This document shows positions 1-5,764 of a stretch of 6,344 nt of DNA, in pieces. The number at the start of each line of letters is the position of its first letter. Positions within the stretch are counted from its first letter, which is position 1. The stretch spans positions 1 to 6,344 of the forward strand of contig CAIKQM010000670.1 of assembly GCA_903829565.1 (NCBI GenBank), read 5' to 3'. Source of the DNA: an uncultured Planctomycetota bacterium. GTDB taxonomy: Bacteria > Planctomycetota > UBA1135 > GCA-002686595. Under the pieces are notes generated by a model. That model searched no databases, was not told the DNA's origin, and was given only the letters and a program-made list of their open reading frames with translations. The position numbers and the translations under genes are program-made.

Positions 1-53
1 AGGACCAGCAGTCCGACGAGAGCCGTGACAAGTCCGATGCGCAGTGTGGTCAT
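1..53 (-). CDS. Start of an exported protein (partial, runs off the left edge)
   Basis: Seventeen codons are visible, reading MTTLRIGLVTALVGLLV before the window ends. A short N-terminus with one Arg followed by an unbroken hydrophobic stretch is typical of a signal peptide or signal anchor. A GGAG Shine-Dalgarno (plus-strand ctcc, 62-65) lies 8 nt upstream of the ATG. The ATG follows the stop of the DsbD-N-like gene by only 16 nt on the same strand, so it is very likely the next gene of the same operon. A secreted thioredoxin or redoxin would be a logical partner for the preceding thiol-redox domain protein. That is inference from context only, because nothing of the mature protein is visible. 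Confidence 0.6.
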   Translation of the reverse strand, partial: MTTLRIGLVTALVGLLV

Positions 54-69
54 GTGCAGTACTCCGTCG

Positions 70-903
70 TCAGTTCGTGAGCGTGTGCGAAACTTCGTAG
101 GCCGTTTCACCTTTGGCGGTCTTGACCCACAATACGCCGCGCAGCGGGGGAGTACCTTGCGGTGCGTCGGCCTTGGCAGGTTTGATCAGGAAGTCCGCTT
201 CGAGCTTGGCTCCTGACTTTCCGGCCTCGCGTGTGCGTCCAGTCATTTTGACACGCGTATCGGTGTGCGGAAAGAACTCAAGCTCTGTCGCGCCGGGCAC
301 GGTGATCGAGAGCTTGGGCGCCGCCGCTGGTCCTGAAGTGCTGAACTTGGCCAAGCCCAGCTTGGACTGGGGCTGAGGCATGTGTTTGCGAGCTGCTGCG
401 TACAAAGCTTCGTTGGCCGGCTTGGCTTGTGTGCTGCCCTTCAGTGTCAAGCTGGCTTGACCTTCGCCAGGCACGCACAGTTCAGTGCAGACCAGCCATT
501 TGGCTTGGATGCTGAAGGCGTAGTCCTTGCCCGCTTCGATCGTGGCCGGCGCGACCACGCTGGCAAGCAGCACGACTTCCTTCTCGTGCACAAAGGCGAC
601 GATGTCGCCCTCCTGATCCAGCCGGTGAGGCCACGGATAGCGCAGCGCCTCTACTTGAAAGCCCTCGGGCGCTTGGATCTTGGCGGTCAGAGCCTGACCT
701 GCATCGCCGGGATTGGACCAATACACATGCCACAGAGGCTCGACTTCAAACCGCAACGCCAAGTCAAAGCGCGCGCCGGCTTGGATGCCGTCGACCTCGG
801 CGTGCAAGGACGGCTTCACAAGTGTGTTGCCGTCAGGTAGCTCCTCGTCTTGCGCGAGAGCCGTCAACGGAGCGAGAGCAGCAAGCAGGGCAGCAGCGTA
901 CAT
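70..903 (-). CDS. Secreted DsbD N-terminal/ScsB-like thiol-redox domain protein
   Basis: The 277-residue product resembles the periplasmic N-terminal domain of DsbD/ScsB proteins (the 'DsbC corrector' domain, Pfam PF11412), which passes reducing equivalents to exported partners. Residues 1-17 form an Ala/Leu signal peptide, probably cleaved after ALA17 before QDEE. It lacks a Lys/Arg in its n-region, which is odd. The family hallmark WHVYWSNPGDAG spans 58-69. KWLVCTELCVPG supplies a Cys139/Cys143 pair in the CxxxC arrangement expected for the redox cysteines. After about residue 155 the protein continues as a Pro/Ala/Lys-rich and beta-type region. There is no 8-TM DsbD core and no thioredoxin domain, so electrons must come from another protein. 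The start is fixed because TAG at 928-930 lies in frame upstream and no other ATG, GTG or TTG intervenes. It is the fourth gene of the motA operon; a link to the stator is not obvious. Confidence 0.87.
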   Translation of the reverse strand: MYAAALLAALAPLTALAQDEELPDGNTLVKPSLHAEVDGIQAGARFDLALRFEVEPLWHVYWSNPGDAGQALTAKIQAPEGFQVEALRYPWPHRLDQEGDIVAFVHEKEVVLLASVVAPATIEAGKDYAFSIQAKWLVCTELCVPGEGQASLTLKGSTQAKPANEALYAAARKHMPQPQSKLGLAKFSTSGPAAAPKLSITVPGATELEFFPHTDTRVKMTGRTREAGKSGAKLEADFLIKPAKADAPQGTPPLRGVLWVKTAKGETAYEVSHTLTN

Positions 904-920
904 GAGCAGGTCTCCTGCTC
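904..920 (-). promoter_or_regulatory. Hairpin enclosing the Shine-Dalgarno of the DsbD-N-like gene
   Basis: In the transcript this reads GAGCAGG-AGA-CCTGCTC, a perfect 7-bp inverted repeat with a 3-nt loop, ending directly at the ATG (901-903). The Shine-Dalgarno AGGAGA (911-916) lies in the 5' arm and loop, so the folded form should hide it. The stem begins 7 nt after the motB2 stop (928-930). A ribosome terminating there would cover and open the stem, so this looks like a translational-coupling switch. There is no U-tract, so it is not a standard terminator. The inverted repeat is seen directly; the regulatory role is inferred. Confidence 0.6.
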
Positions 921-927
921 GCAGATG

Positions 928-1617
928 CTAGCGTTTGTTGGGCAACTTGCGCAGCATGCGTGCACGCGCCTCACCGGGCTGGGGCTTGTGCTTGTCGTGA
1001 CCAAAGGGGGCTACACGCGTCTCGACGCGATGACTGCGGAAGCCGTTCTGTTCGACCAAGATCGCACGCAAGTGTTCAGCCCGCAGCCGTGCGCGCTCCA
1101 AAGCCTCGGCTCGAGCGAGCATGGCTTCCGGTTCCACTTCCAAGACCAACAGCTCTTCCGGTCCTGGACGCAGCCACTCAACGCGCTTGCGCAACAGGTC
1201 TAGCTGTTCACCAGTCAATGTCGTGCGCACTCCTTCGAAGCGTACGAGATCGGGGAACAGCTGCTCGTTCATGCGCGGCAGCGCGTCAATGGACTTTGCC
1301 CGCACGAGCTCTACCAACGCTGCATCTTCCGGCGTCTCGGCGCGATCTTCGGCGTTCACCGGCGGCAAGTTGAAGCGTGCGCGGGTCTCGTCCAAGGACT
1401 GGCGTTGCTCTTGGCCGGAGATCTCTTCCGGCATGGGCGAGCTCTTCAAACGCAAGTCAAAGGTCCCCAGAGCGGAGGCCATCAAGCCTGCATCCTGTGT
1501 GCTGGCGAGCGATACGAGCAAGATGAAGAAGGTCAAGATCAGGGTCATCATGTCGCCAAACGACACGAGCCAACCTGGAATCGAGGCTTTCTTGTCTTCC
1601 GGTTCTTCGAGGGCCAT
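928..1617 (-). CDS. MotB-like stator protein 2 with degenerate OmpA-like domain
   Basis: This 229-residue inner-membrane protein has a MotB-type N-terminus. IPGWLVSFGDMM at 13-24 leads into one transmembrane helix (about 17-38), and Asp22 matches the proton-binding Asp32 of E. coli MotB. Residues 40-150 form a charged periplasmic linker. Residues about 155-210 look like the remains of an OmpA-like peptidoglycan-binding domain: an RAEHLRAIL segment at 179-187, then GF and a RVETRVAPFG strand. The usual GHTD/EGxxD Asp and the C-terminal NRRxE signature are absent. The ATG lies 3 nt after the stop of the preceding motB-like gene (TGA-GTC-ATG), with only a weak GGGAAAG as ribosome-binding site, which suggests coupled translation. 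It probably pairs with MotA and the other MotB, either as an alternative subunit or in a mixed dimer. Family assignment is firm for the N-terminus and weaker for the C-terminus. Confidence 0.86.
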   Translation of the reverse strand: MALEEPEDKKASIPGWLVSFGDMMTLILTFFILLVSLASTQDAGLMASALGTFDLRLKSSPMPEEISGQEQRQSLDETRARFNLPPVNAEDRAETPEDAALVELVRAKSIDALPRMNEQLFPDLVRFEGVRTTLTGEQLDLLRKRVEWLRPGPEELLVLEVEPEAMLARAEALERARLRAEHLRAILVEQNGFRSHRVETRVAPFGHDKHKPQPGEARARMLRKLPNKR

Positions 1618-1620
1618 GAC

Positions 1621-2319
1621 TCAGGCTTTCCCGCGCGGCAGGACGCGCAGCTCGAGGCGACGGTTGAGAACGCGCTCGACAGTGCCGCTCGTGGTGCGGC
1701 GCATGCCATAGGTGGAACAGCTCACACGCTCGGGCTTCAACCCCGCGCGCGTCAGCACTTCAGCGGCAGCGACAGCGCGCGCCAGTGCGAGAGGGGCCGC
1801 ATCGTCAAGCGACAGGCCTTCGTCTGCAGCGCCTTCGACGACGACTTCGACATCGTAGTGCACGAGTGCTTCCGCCATGCTGCCCAGAGCGCTGATCAAG
1901 GCAGCATTCGGTTCAGCATTTCCGGCCGCGAAACCTGCGTTGTCATCAAAACGCAGGCGCCATGAAGCACTTCCAGATAGGACATCAAAGCCCACCTCAC
2001 CTGGCTTGGGTTGGCGTCCCATGTCGACCACCGATTGCAGCAGGTCTTCCGGCGGTCGTGCATGCGGCGCGATGCTACCGCGCTGGTAATCGGTCTGATC
2101 GCGCGTCATCAACTCAATTTGACGCGCAGCTACGGCGCTTGCAGTGCTCTCGAACAGTCCGATCGGGCTACGCGAGTCGGAGTTTGGCACGGTCTTAGAT
2201 GCAGACGACGTGAAGGTCAACAGCAACACGAAGAAGGTCACCAACAGCGACACCATGTCGCTGAAAGTGACGATCCACTCGGGTGCTCCCGGCGGATCTT
2301 CTTCGACGAACTCGACCAC
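1621..2319 (-). CDS. motB: MotB-like stator protein 1 (OmpA-type C-terminus)
   Basis: A 232-residue stator B subunit that anchors the ion channel to peptidoglycan and carries the ion-binding carboxylate. APEWIVTFSDMVSLLVTFF at 12-30 is the MotB plug/TM segment, with Asp21 in the place of E. coli MotB Asp32. The OmpA-like domain runs from about residue 110 to the end: VEGAAD at 161-166 (equivalent of EGHTD), ALARAVAAAEVL at 178-189 (LSxxRAxxVxxxL-like, Arg181), TYG at 203-205 and NRRLEL at 219-224. The start is GTG (2317-2319), 3 nt after the motA stop. The ATG-less N-terminus aligns well with MotB proteins, so GTG is the likely start. AAGGCGG upstream gives a modest ribosome-binding site. Compared with the following gene it keeps more of the peptidoglycan-binding signature. 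ExbD/TolR is an alternative fold, but the OmpA-like tail favours MotB. Confidence 0.9.
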   Translation of the reverse strand: MVEFVEEDPPGAPEWIVTFSDMVSLLVTFFVLLLTFTSSASKTVPNSDSRSPIGLFESTASAVAARQIELMTRDQTDYQRGSIAPHARPPEDLLQSVVDMGRQPKPGEVGFDVLSGSASWRLRFDDNAGFAAGNAEPNAALISALGSMAEALVHYDVEVVVEGAADEGLSLDDAAPLALARAVAAAEVLTRAGLKPERVSCSTYGMRRTTSGTVERVLNRRLELRVLPRGKA

Positions 2320-2322
2320 GGC

Positions 2323-3084
2323 TCAGGCCGCCTTCTGCCGCTGCGAGGGCTTCAAGAAGCTCACCAAGCGTTCGCGGATGATCTGCGGCTTTTCGCCGAC
2401 TTGGATGGCCAGTACGCCATCGATGACGAGTGAACGAATCTGCGCTTCCTGTTTGGCGCGCAAGTCCAGCTTGCCTGCCAGCGGCAAGAACACCATGTTG
2501 GCCATCGCTGCGCCATAGAAGGTCGTCAGCAAGGCCACGGCCATACCTGCACCGATCTGGCTTGGGTCGCTCATGTTGGCCAACATCTGCACCAAGCCGA
2601 TCAACGTGCCGATCATGCCGAAGGCCGGCGCGAAGGTGGCAAAGGTCTCGAGCAGCTTCTTGCCATGCGCGTGACGCTGGCGCATCACGTTCGTGTCGAG
2701 CTCCAGAATGCCGCGCACGGTCTCGGGTGAGAAGCCATCCACCAAGCACTGCACGCCCTTCGCGAAGAACGGATCTTTGATCTCGGCGACCTTTGCTTCC
2801 AAACCCAGCAGGCCTTCGCGGCGCGCAAGGTTGGCGTACTCGATGATCTTCTCGATCTGCTCATCGGGGGTCGGCAGCTTGACCAAGAAGCTGCGCACCA
2901 TGACCTTCACCAGAGCACCGAGATCGCCGATGGTGAAGTTCATCAGCACTACGGCCAAGGTACCGCCGCCCACCAACACCACGGAGGGCGTGTCCCAGAA
3001 GAGACTCATGTCTCCACCGAGGGCCATGGACCACCACACGAAGGCGAAGCAGAGAACGGTGCCGATGAGGGTGCTAAGGTCCAT
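2323..3084 (-). CDS. motA: MotA/PomA-type flagellar stator subunit
   Basis: The 253-residue protein is the A subunit of the flagellar stator. Five copies surround two B subunits and turn ion flow into torque on FliG. It begins MDLSTLIG, the canonical PomA-type start, with four membrane helices: about 2-21, 33-52, 148-168 and 178-203. TM3 carries FAPAFGMIGTLIGLV with Pro153, and TM4 carries GMAVALLTTFYGAAMAN followed by Pro201; these are the conserved stator prolines. The cytoplasmic loop (60-145) has ARREGLLGLE, placing Arg88 and Glu96 at the FliG-contact positions known from PomA. The length is normal for PomA and there is no long cytoplasmic tail of the ZorA kind. It is the first gene of the minus-strand operon. 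There is no convincing Shine-Dalgarno upstream (only GGA about 9 nt away), and a 28-bp dyad abuts the start codon. Proton or sodium specificity cannot be told from the sequence. Confidence 0.96.
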   Translation of the reverse strand: MDLSTLIGTVLCFAFVWWSMALGGDMSLFWDTPSVVLVGGGTLAVVLMNFTIGDLGALVKVMVRSFLVKLPTPDEQIEKIIEYANLARREGLLGLEAKVAEIKDPFFAKGVQCLVDGFSPETVRGILELDTNVMRQRHAHGKKLLETFATFAPAFGMIGTLIGLVQMLANMSDPSQIGAGMAVALLTTFYGAAMANMVFLPLAGKLDLRAKQEAQIRSLVIDGVLAIQVGEKPQIIRERLVSFLKPSQRQKAA

Positions 3085-3111
3085 AGGGGATAGTCCATGG
3101 ATCGACCCCTA
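3084..3111. promoter_or_regulatory. 28-bp interrupted palindrome, candidate operator in the divergent control region
   Basis: The sequence has the form TAGGGG-N4-TCCATGGA-N4-CCCCTA. The outer 6-bp arms (3084-3089 and 3106-3111) and the inner 8-bp palindrome (3094-3101) share the same centre between 3097 and 3098, giving 10 of 14 symmetric pairs. It fills the motA side of the 69-bp gap between divergent genes and touches the motA start codon. The nested symmetry fits a dimeric regulator that could repress motA and perhaps influence the opposite gene. In mRNA it could also fold into a weak stem over the motA start. No clear -35/-10 pair for motA was found nearby. Confidence 0.5.
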
Positions 3112-3149
3112 GAAGGCGGGTCCTTGAGGGAAGAACTTTCCTAGTCCGC

Positions 3150-3155
3150 TACAAT
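3150..3155 (+). promoter_or_regulatory. TACAAT -10-like box overlapping the HD gene start
   Basis: TACAAT matches the TATAAT consensus at 5 of 6 positions. Transcription from it would begin about 7 nt downstream, at 3162-3163, exactly at the second in-frame ATG (3163-3165) of the HD gene. A TTGAGG (3124-3129) could be the -35 element, but its 20-nt spacer is longer than ideal. If real, the transcript is leaderless and the gene starts at 3163, not 3154. This agrees with the absence of a Shine-Dalgarno at a usable distance from either ATG. The nearest purine-rich stretch (3126-3133) is about 20 nt from the first ATG. Confidence 0.4.
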
Positions 3156-4536
3156 GCAAAGAATGACCGGACGAAAGCGCTATAGCGTGGTGCGGGATCC
3201 CGTGCACGGGGACATTCACCTGACCCACGAGGAGATGCGGGTGCTTGATACGCCCGAGATGCAGCGCTTGCGCGGCGTCAAGCAGTTGGGCACCGCCTTC
3301 TTGGTCTTCCCCGGAGCGGTGCACACGCGTTTTGACCACTCGATCGGCGCGTTGCACATGACGCAGCGCATCGTGGATGCCGTCAACTTGTCCTTCGAGC
3401 TGGATCCCAAGGCGTGCGTGGGTGTTTCCGAACAGGAGGCGCGCGTGTTGCGCTTGGCTTCGCTGGTGCACGATGCCACGCATGTGCCGTTCGGCCATTC
3501 GATCGAGGACCAAGACGGCATCTTCGGCCGGCATGACTTGCCCTATCGCTTCCAGCGCTTGTTCGCGCCGTCTACGCGCTTGGGAGCGGTGCTGCGCGAG
3601 CTCGGTGTGTTGGACGATGTGCTCGCCATCCTCGAAGCAGGTGACGGCCGCGCGGTGCCCGCGTATTGGCGTCAGATCGTGGGCGGCACGATCGCGGCGG
3701 ACATCCTCGATTACCTTGCGCGTGATGCGTACTTCACAGGCTTGCGTCTGGCCATTGATGAGCGCGTGGTCAGTTACCTGAAGATCGATCGCGTGTCAGG
3801 TAATCTGTACATCGATCTCGCCAAGCATGACCTGTTGCGCGAGGACATCTTGTCTGAAGTGGTGCGCATGCTGGAGGCGCGCTACTACTTCAGCGAGCGC
3901 GTGTACTATCACCACGCCAAGGTGGCGGCCGGAGCGTTGTTGGCGCGCGCCGTCGAGGCCGCTCTCGCGTGCGGGGCTGTCAAAGAGAGCGATTTCTACG
4001 ACCGCACGGACGAGTCGGTCTTGGACTTGCTGGAACGCAGCGTCGACAAGGCACCTCGCGCTGCGAAAGAGCGTGTGCGCGGCTTGGTGCAGCGCTTTCG
4101 CGAGCGCCGGCTTCCCAAGCGAGCGTGTGTGTTTCCGCGCTACGAAAACGAGGCGGTGCAAGAGTCGTTGGTGCAGCGCTTCTTTGCTCCCGGTGGTGCG
4201 AAGGCACGCGCCGAAGCCGAGGCGCGCATCGCGGATCTTGTGCGCTTTGCCACGGGCAAAGAGGTGGAGATCATCGTCTACTGCCCGGCGAAGAGCATGC
4301 AGTTGAAGGAAGCGCGCATGCATGTGCGCTGGCCGGGGGTACAGGAAACGCGCCCCTTGTGCGAGTTCGCTGCGCGCGTGCCGCGCCTGGCGGATTTGGA
4401 GCGCAGCTACCGCGATTTGTGGAAGTTCTATGTCTTCGCGGACAGTTCCGATCCCAGCGTTCTGGCCAAGGTGCAAGAGGTCGCGCGTGTGGAGTTTGCC
4501 GAGGCGCGCAATGCGTATGAGGTGAAGTCGCGATGA
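3154..4536 (+). CDS. HD-domain phosphohydrolase, SAMHD1/YwfO (COG1078) type
   Basis: A 460-residue cytosolic metal-dependent phosphohydrolase. Its N-terminal third closely follows the SAMHD1/YwfO pattern: RDPVHGDIHL (14-23), TPEMQRLRGVKQLG (33-46) and FPGAVHTRFDHSIG (52-65). The HD metal site is His62, His106-Asp107 in LVHDATHVPFGHSIED, and Asp183 in ADILDYLARDAYFTG. Tyr187 and Asp191 occupy the SAMHD1 Tyr315/Asp319 positions, but the phosphate-binding Lys312 is replaced by Ile184. A helical region with YYFSERVYYHHAKV follows, then a C-terminal part (about 325-460) I cannot assign. Relatives hydrolyse dNTPs or other nucleotides, so substrate is uncertain; dNTP triphosphohydrolase is the leading guess. 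An in-frame TAG at 3142-3144 limits the start to ATG 3154 or ATG 3163. It lies divergent from motA and overlaps the next gene by 4 nt. Confidence 0.92.
   Translation: MQRMTGRKRYSVVRDPVHGDIHLTHEEMRVLDTPEMQRLRGVKQLGTAFLVFPGAVHTRFDHSIGALHMTQRIVDAVNLSFELDPKACVGVSEQEARVLRLASLVHDATHVPFGHSIEDQDGIFGRHDLPYRFQRLFAPSTRLGAVLRELGVLDDVLAILEAGDGRAVPAYWRQIVGGTIAADILDYLARDAYFTGLRLAIDERVVSYLKIDRVSGNLYIDLAKHDLLREDILSEVVRMLEARYYFSERVYYHHAKVAAGALLARAVEAALACGAVKESDFYDRTDESVLDLLERSVDKAPRAAKERVRGLVQRFRERRLPKRACVFPRYENEAVQESLVQRFFAPGGAKARAEAEARIADLVRFATGKEVEIIVYCPAKSMQLKEARMHVRWPGVQETRPLCEFAARVPRLADLERSYRDLWKFYVFADSSDPSVLAKVQEVARVEFAEARNAYEVKSR
4519..4536 (+). promoter_or_regulatory. Ribosome-binding site and ATGA start-stop overlap
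   Basis: GAGGTGA at 4519-4525 is a strong Shine-Dalgarno placed 7 nt before ATG 4533. The ATG shares bases with the HD gene stop TGA (4534-4536), giving the classic ATGA arrangement. It fixes the start of the di-haem peroxidase gene and implies coupled translation of the two products. Confidence 0.8.
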
Positions 4537-5657
4537 AGTGGTGGAGCGTGCTGGTGGTTGCTTGCGCCGCTTGTGTGCAGCCTGCAGTGTTGGATGTGGG
4601 CGAGGAGTTGGATGTGCGCGCGGCCTACAGCCGCGAGCCCGCGCTTTGGCCGGCACCCGTGTTGGATGCCGGCATCGAGCATCGCGAGCTCGGGCTTGTG
4701 CCGCGGCGCAAAGCCAGTGACGATCCGGTGCTCAAGGCGCGTGAAGAGCTCGGCGAGCTGCTGTTCTTTGATGCGCGCTTGTCGGGGACCGGGCAGATGG
4801 CGTGTGCCTCGTGCCACGATGCCGAGTTGGGCTTCAGCGACGGCCGCGCGACGAGCTTTGGCAAAGACTTCCTGCCGCTGCCGCGCAATGCGCCGTCGCT
4901 TTGGAACACGGGCTTGCGCAAGAGTTGGTTCTGGGACGGCCGCGCCTCCTCGTTGGAAGAGCAAGCCTCCATGGTGTGGGCCAACCCGCGCGAGATGGAC
5001 ACGACTCCCGAGAAGGTGACCGCCGCTCTGGCGAGTTCACGTGGTTACCGCGAACGCTTTGCGGCGGCCTTTGGCAGCGAGGAGGCTAATGCAACGCAGG
5101 CTTTGACCGCGCTCGCCGCCTACGAGCAGACCCTCGTCTCCGATGGGTCAAGTGCTTTTGACAACTTCCTCGAGGGCGACCACGCTGCCCTCTCCGACGC
5201 CCAGCTGCGCGGCCTGCACCTCTTCCGCACCAAAGCCCGCTGCATCAACTGCCACAACGGCCCGCTCCTCAGCGACGATCAGTTCCACAATGTAGGCCTG
5301 ACCTACTACGGCCGCGAACTGCAGGACCTGGGCCGCTATGTGCACACTAAGGACCCCGCGGACGTGGGCAAGTTCCGCACGCCCTCCCTGCGCAACTTGG
5401 GGCGTACCGGGCCCTACATGCACAACGGACAGTTCGATCTGGATGGGGTGCTGAACATGTACAACGCGGGGATGCCGCGCATCACTCCCAAGGGGGATCA
5501 GGTGCACGACCCGTTGTTTCCGAAGAAGTCGCCGTTGTTGCAACCGTTGCAGTTGACGGATGAGGAGAAGGCGGATCTTAAGGAGTTCCTGTTGTCGTTG
5601 ACGGAGCGGAGGAGGAGGGTGAGGGCGCCGGAATTGCCGGTGGTGGGGGATGTCTAG
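4533..5657 (+). CDS. Di-haem cytochrome c peroxidase/MauG family lipoprotein
   Basis: A 374-residue exported protein with two c-type haem sites: Cys91-Ala-Ser-Cys94-His95 and Cys237-Ile-Asn-Cys240-His241. Family landmarks include LGELLFFDARLSGTGQMACASCH (73-95), NAPSLWNTGLRKSWFWDGRASSLEEQ (119-144) and FRTPSLRNLGRTGPYMHNG (281-299). These define the bacterial CCP/MauG fold, in which one haem receives electrons and the other reacts with peroxide. Met309 in VLNMYN is the likely axial-ligand position; neighbouring Tyr310 leaves a MauG-like Tyr ligand possible. The N-terminus has one Lys, a short hydrophobic stretch and a lipobox-like VVAC (Cys11) or CAAC (Cys14), pointing to a periplasmic lipoprotein. 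Translation starts at ATG 4533 inside ATGA, overlapping the HD gene stop, with a strong AGGTGA ribosome-binding site 7-8 nt upstream. Probable role: peroxide reduction or oxidation of a partner protein. The 3' end changes codon choice and encodes an Arg-rich tail. Confidence 0.95.
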   Translation: MKWWSVLVVACAACVQPAVLDVGEELDVRAAYSREPALWPAPVLDAGIEHRELGLVPRRKASDDPVLKAREELGELLFFDARLSGTGQMACASCHDAELGFSDGRATSFGKDFLPLPRNAPSLWNTGLRKSWFWDGRASSLEEQASMVWANPREMDTTPEKVTAALASSRGYRERFAAAFGSEEANATQALTALAAYEQTLVSDGSSAFDNFLEGDHAALSDAQLRGLHLFRTKARCINCHNGPLLSDDQFHNVGLTYYGRELQDLGRYVHTKDPADVGKFRTPSLRNLGRTGPYMHNGQFDLDGVLNMYNAGMPRITPKGDQVHDPLFPKKSPLLQPLQLTDEEKADLKEFLLSLTERRRRVRAPELPVVGDV

Positions 5658-5671
5658 GCAATGTCGATACT

Positions 5672-5694
5672 GGTCCAGCTCAGTGTGCAGGACC
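5672..5694 (+). terminator. Possible terminator-like hairpin after the peroxidase gene
   Basis: GGTCC (5672-5676) pairs with GGACC (5690-5694). An A-A mismatch and two more G-C pairs lie inside, leaving a loop of about 7 nt. It sits 14 nt after the stop codon, where a terminator or mRNA-protecting stem is expected. No U-tract follows, so confidence is low. Confidence 0.3.
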
Positions 5695-5764
5695 GGTGGC
5701 CGCAAATGCCGGAATAGGTGGACGGTGCGCGGCGCGGCTGCGTCTAGGTAATTACGGGCGTCAG

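Noticed and set aside
3082..3098. Upstream ATG at 3096-3098 (minus strand) as an alternative motA start
   Set aside because: It is out of frame with motA by 14 nt, and MDLSTLIG at 3084 is the typical family start.
928..4536. A Zorya-like or other anti-phage system (MotA/MotB-like channel next to a SAMHD1-like enzyme)
   Set aside because: MotA has normal PomA length with FliG-contact residues and no long ZorA-type tail. No ZorC, ZorD or ZorE homologue is present, and the HD gene is on the opposite strand. A flagellar stator is the better reading.
3796..4656. Minus-strand open frame of 286 aa opposite the HD gene
   Set aside because: The product is rich in Arg, His and Ala with no motif, and the plus strand carries a clear enzyme. 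It is a shadow of G+C-rich codon usage.
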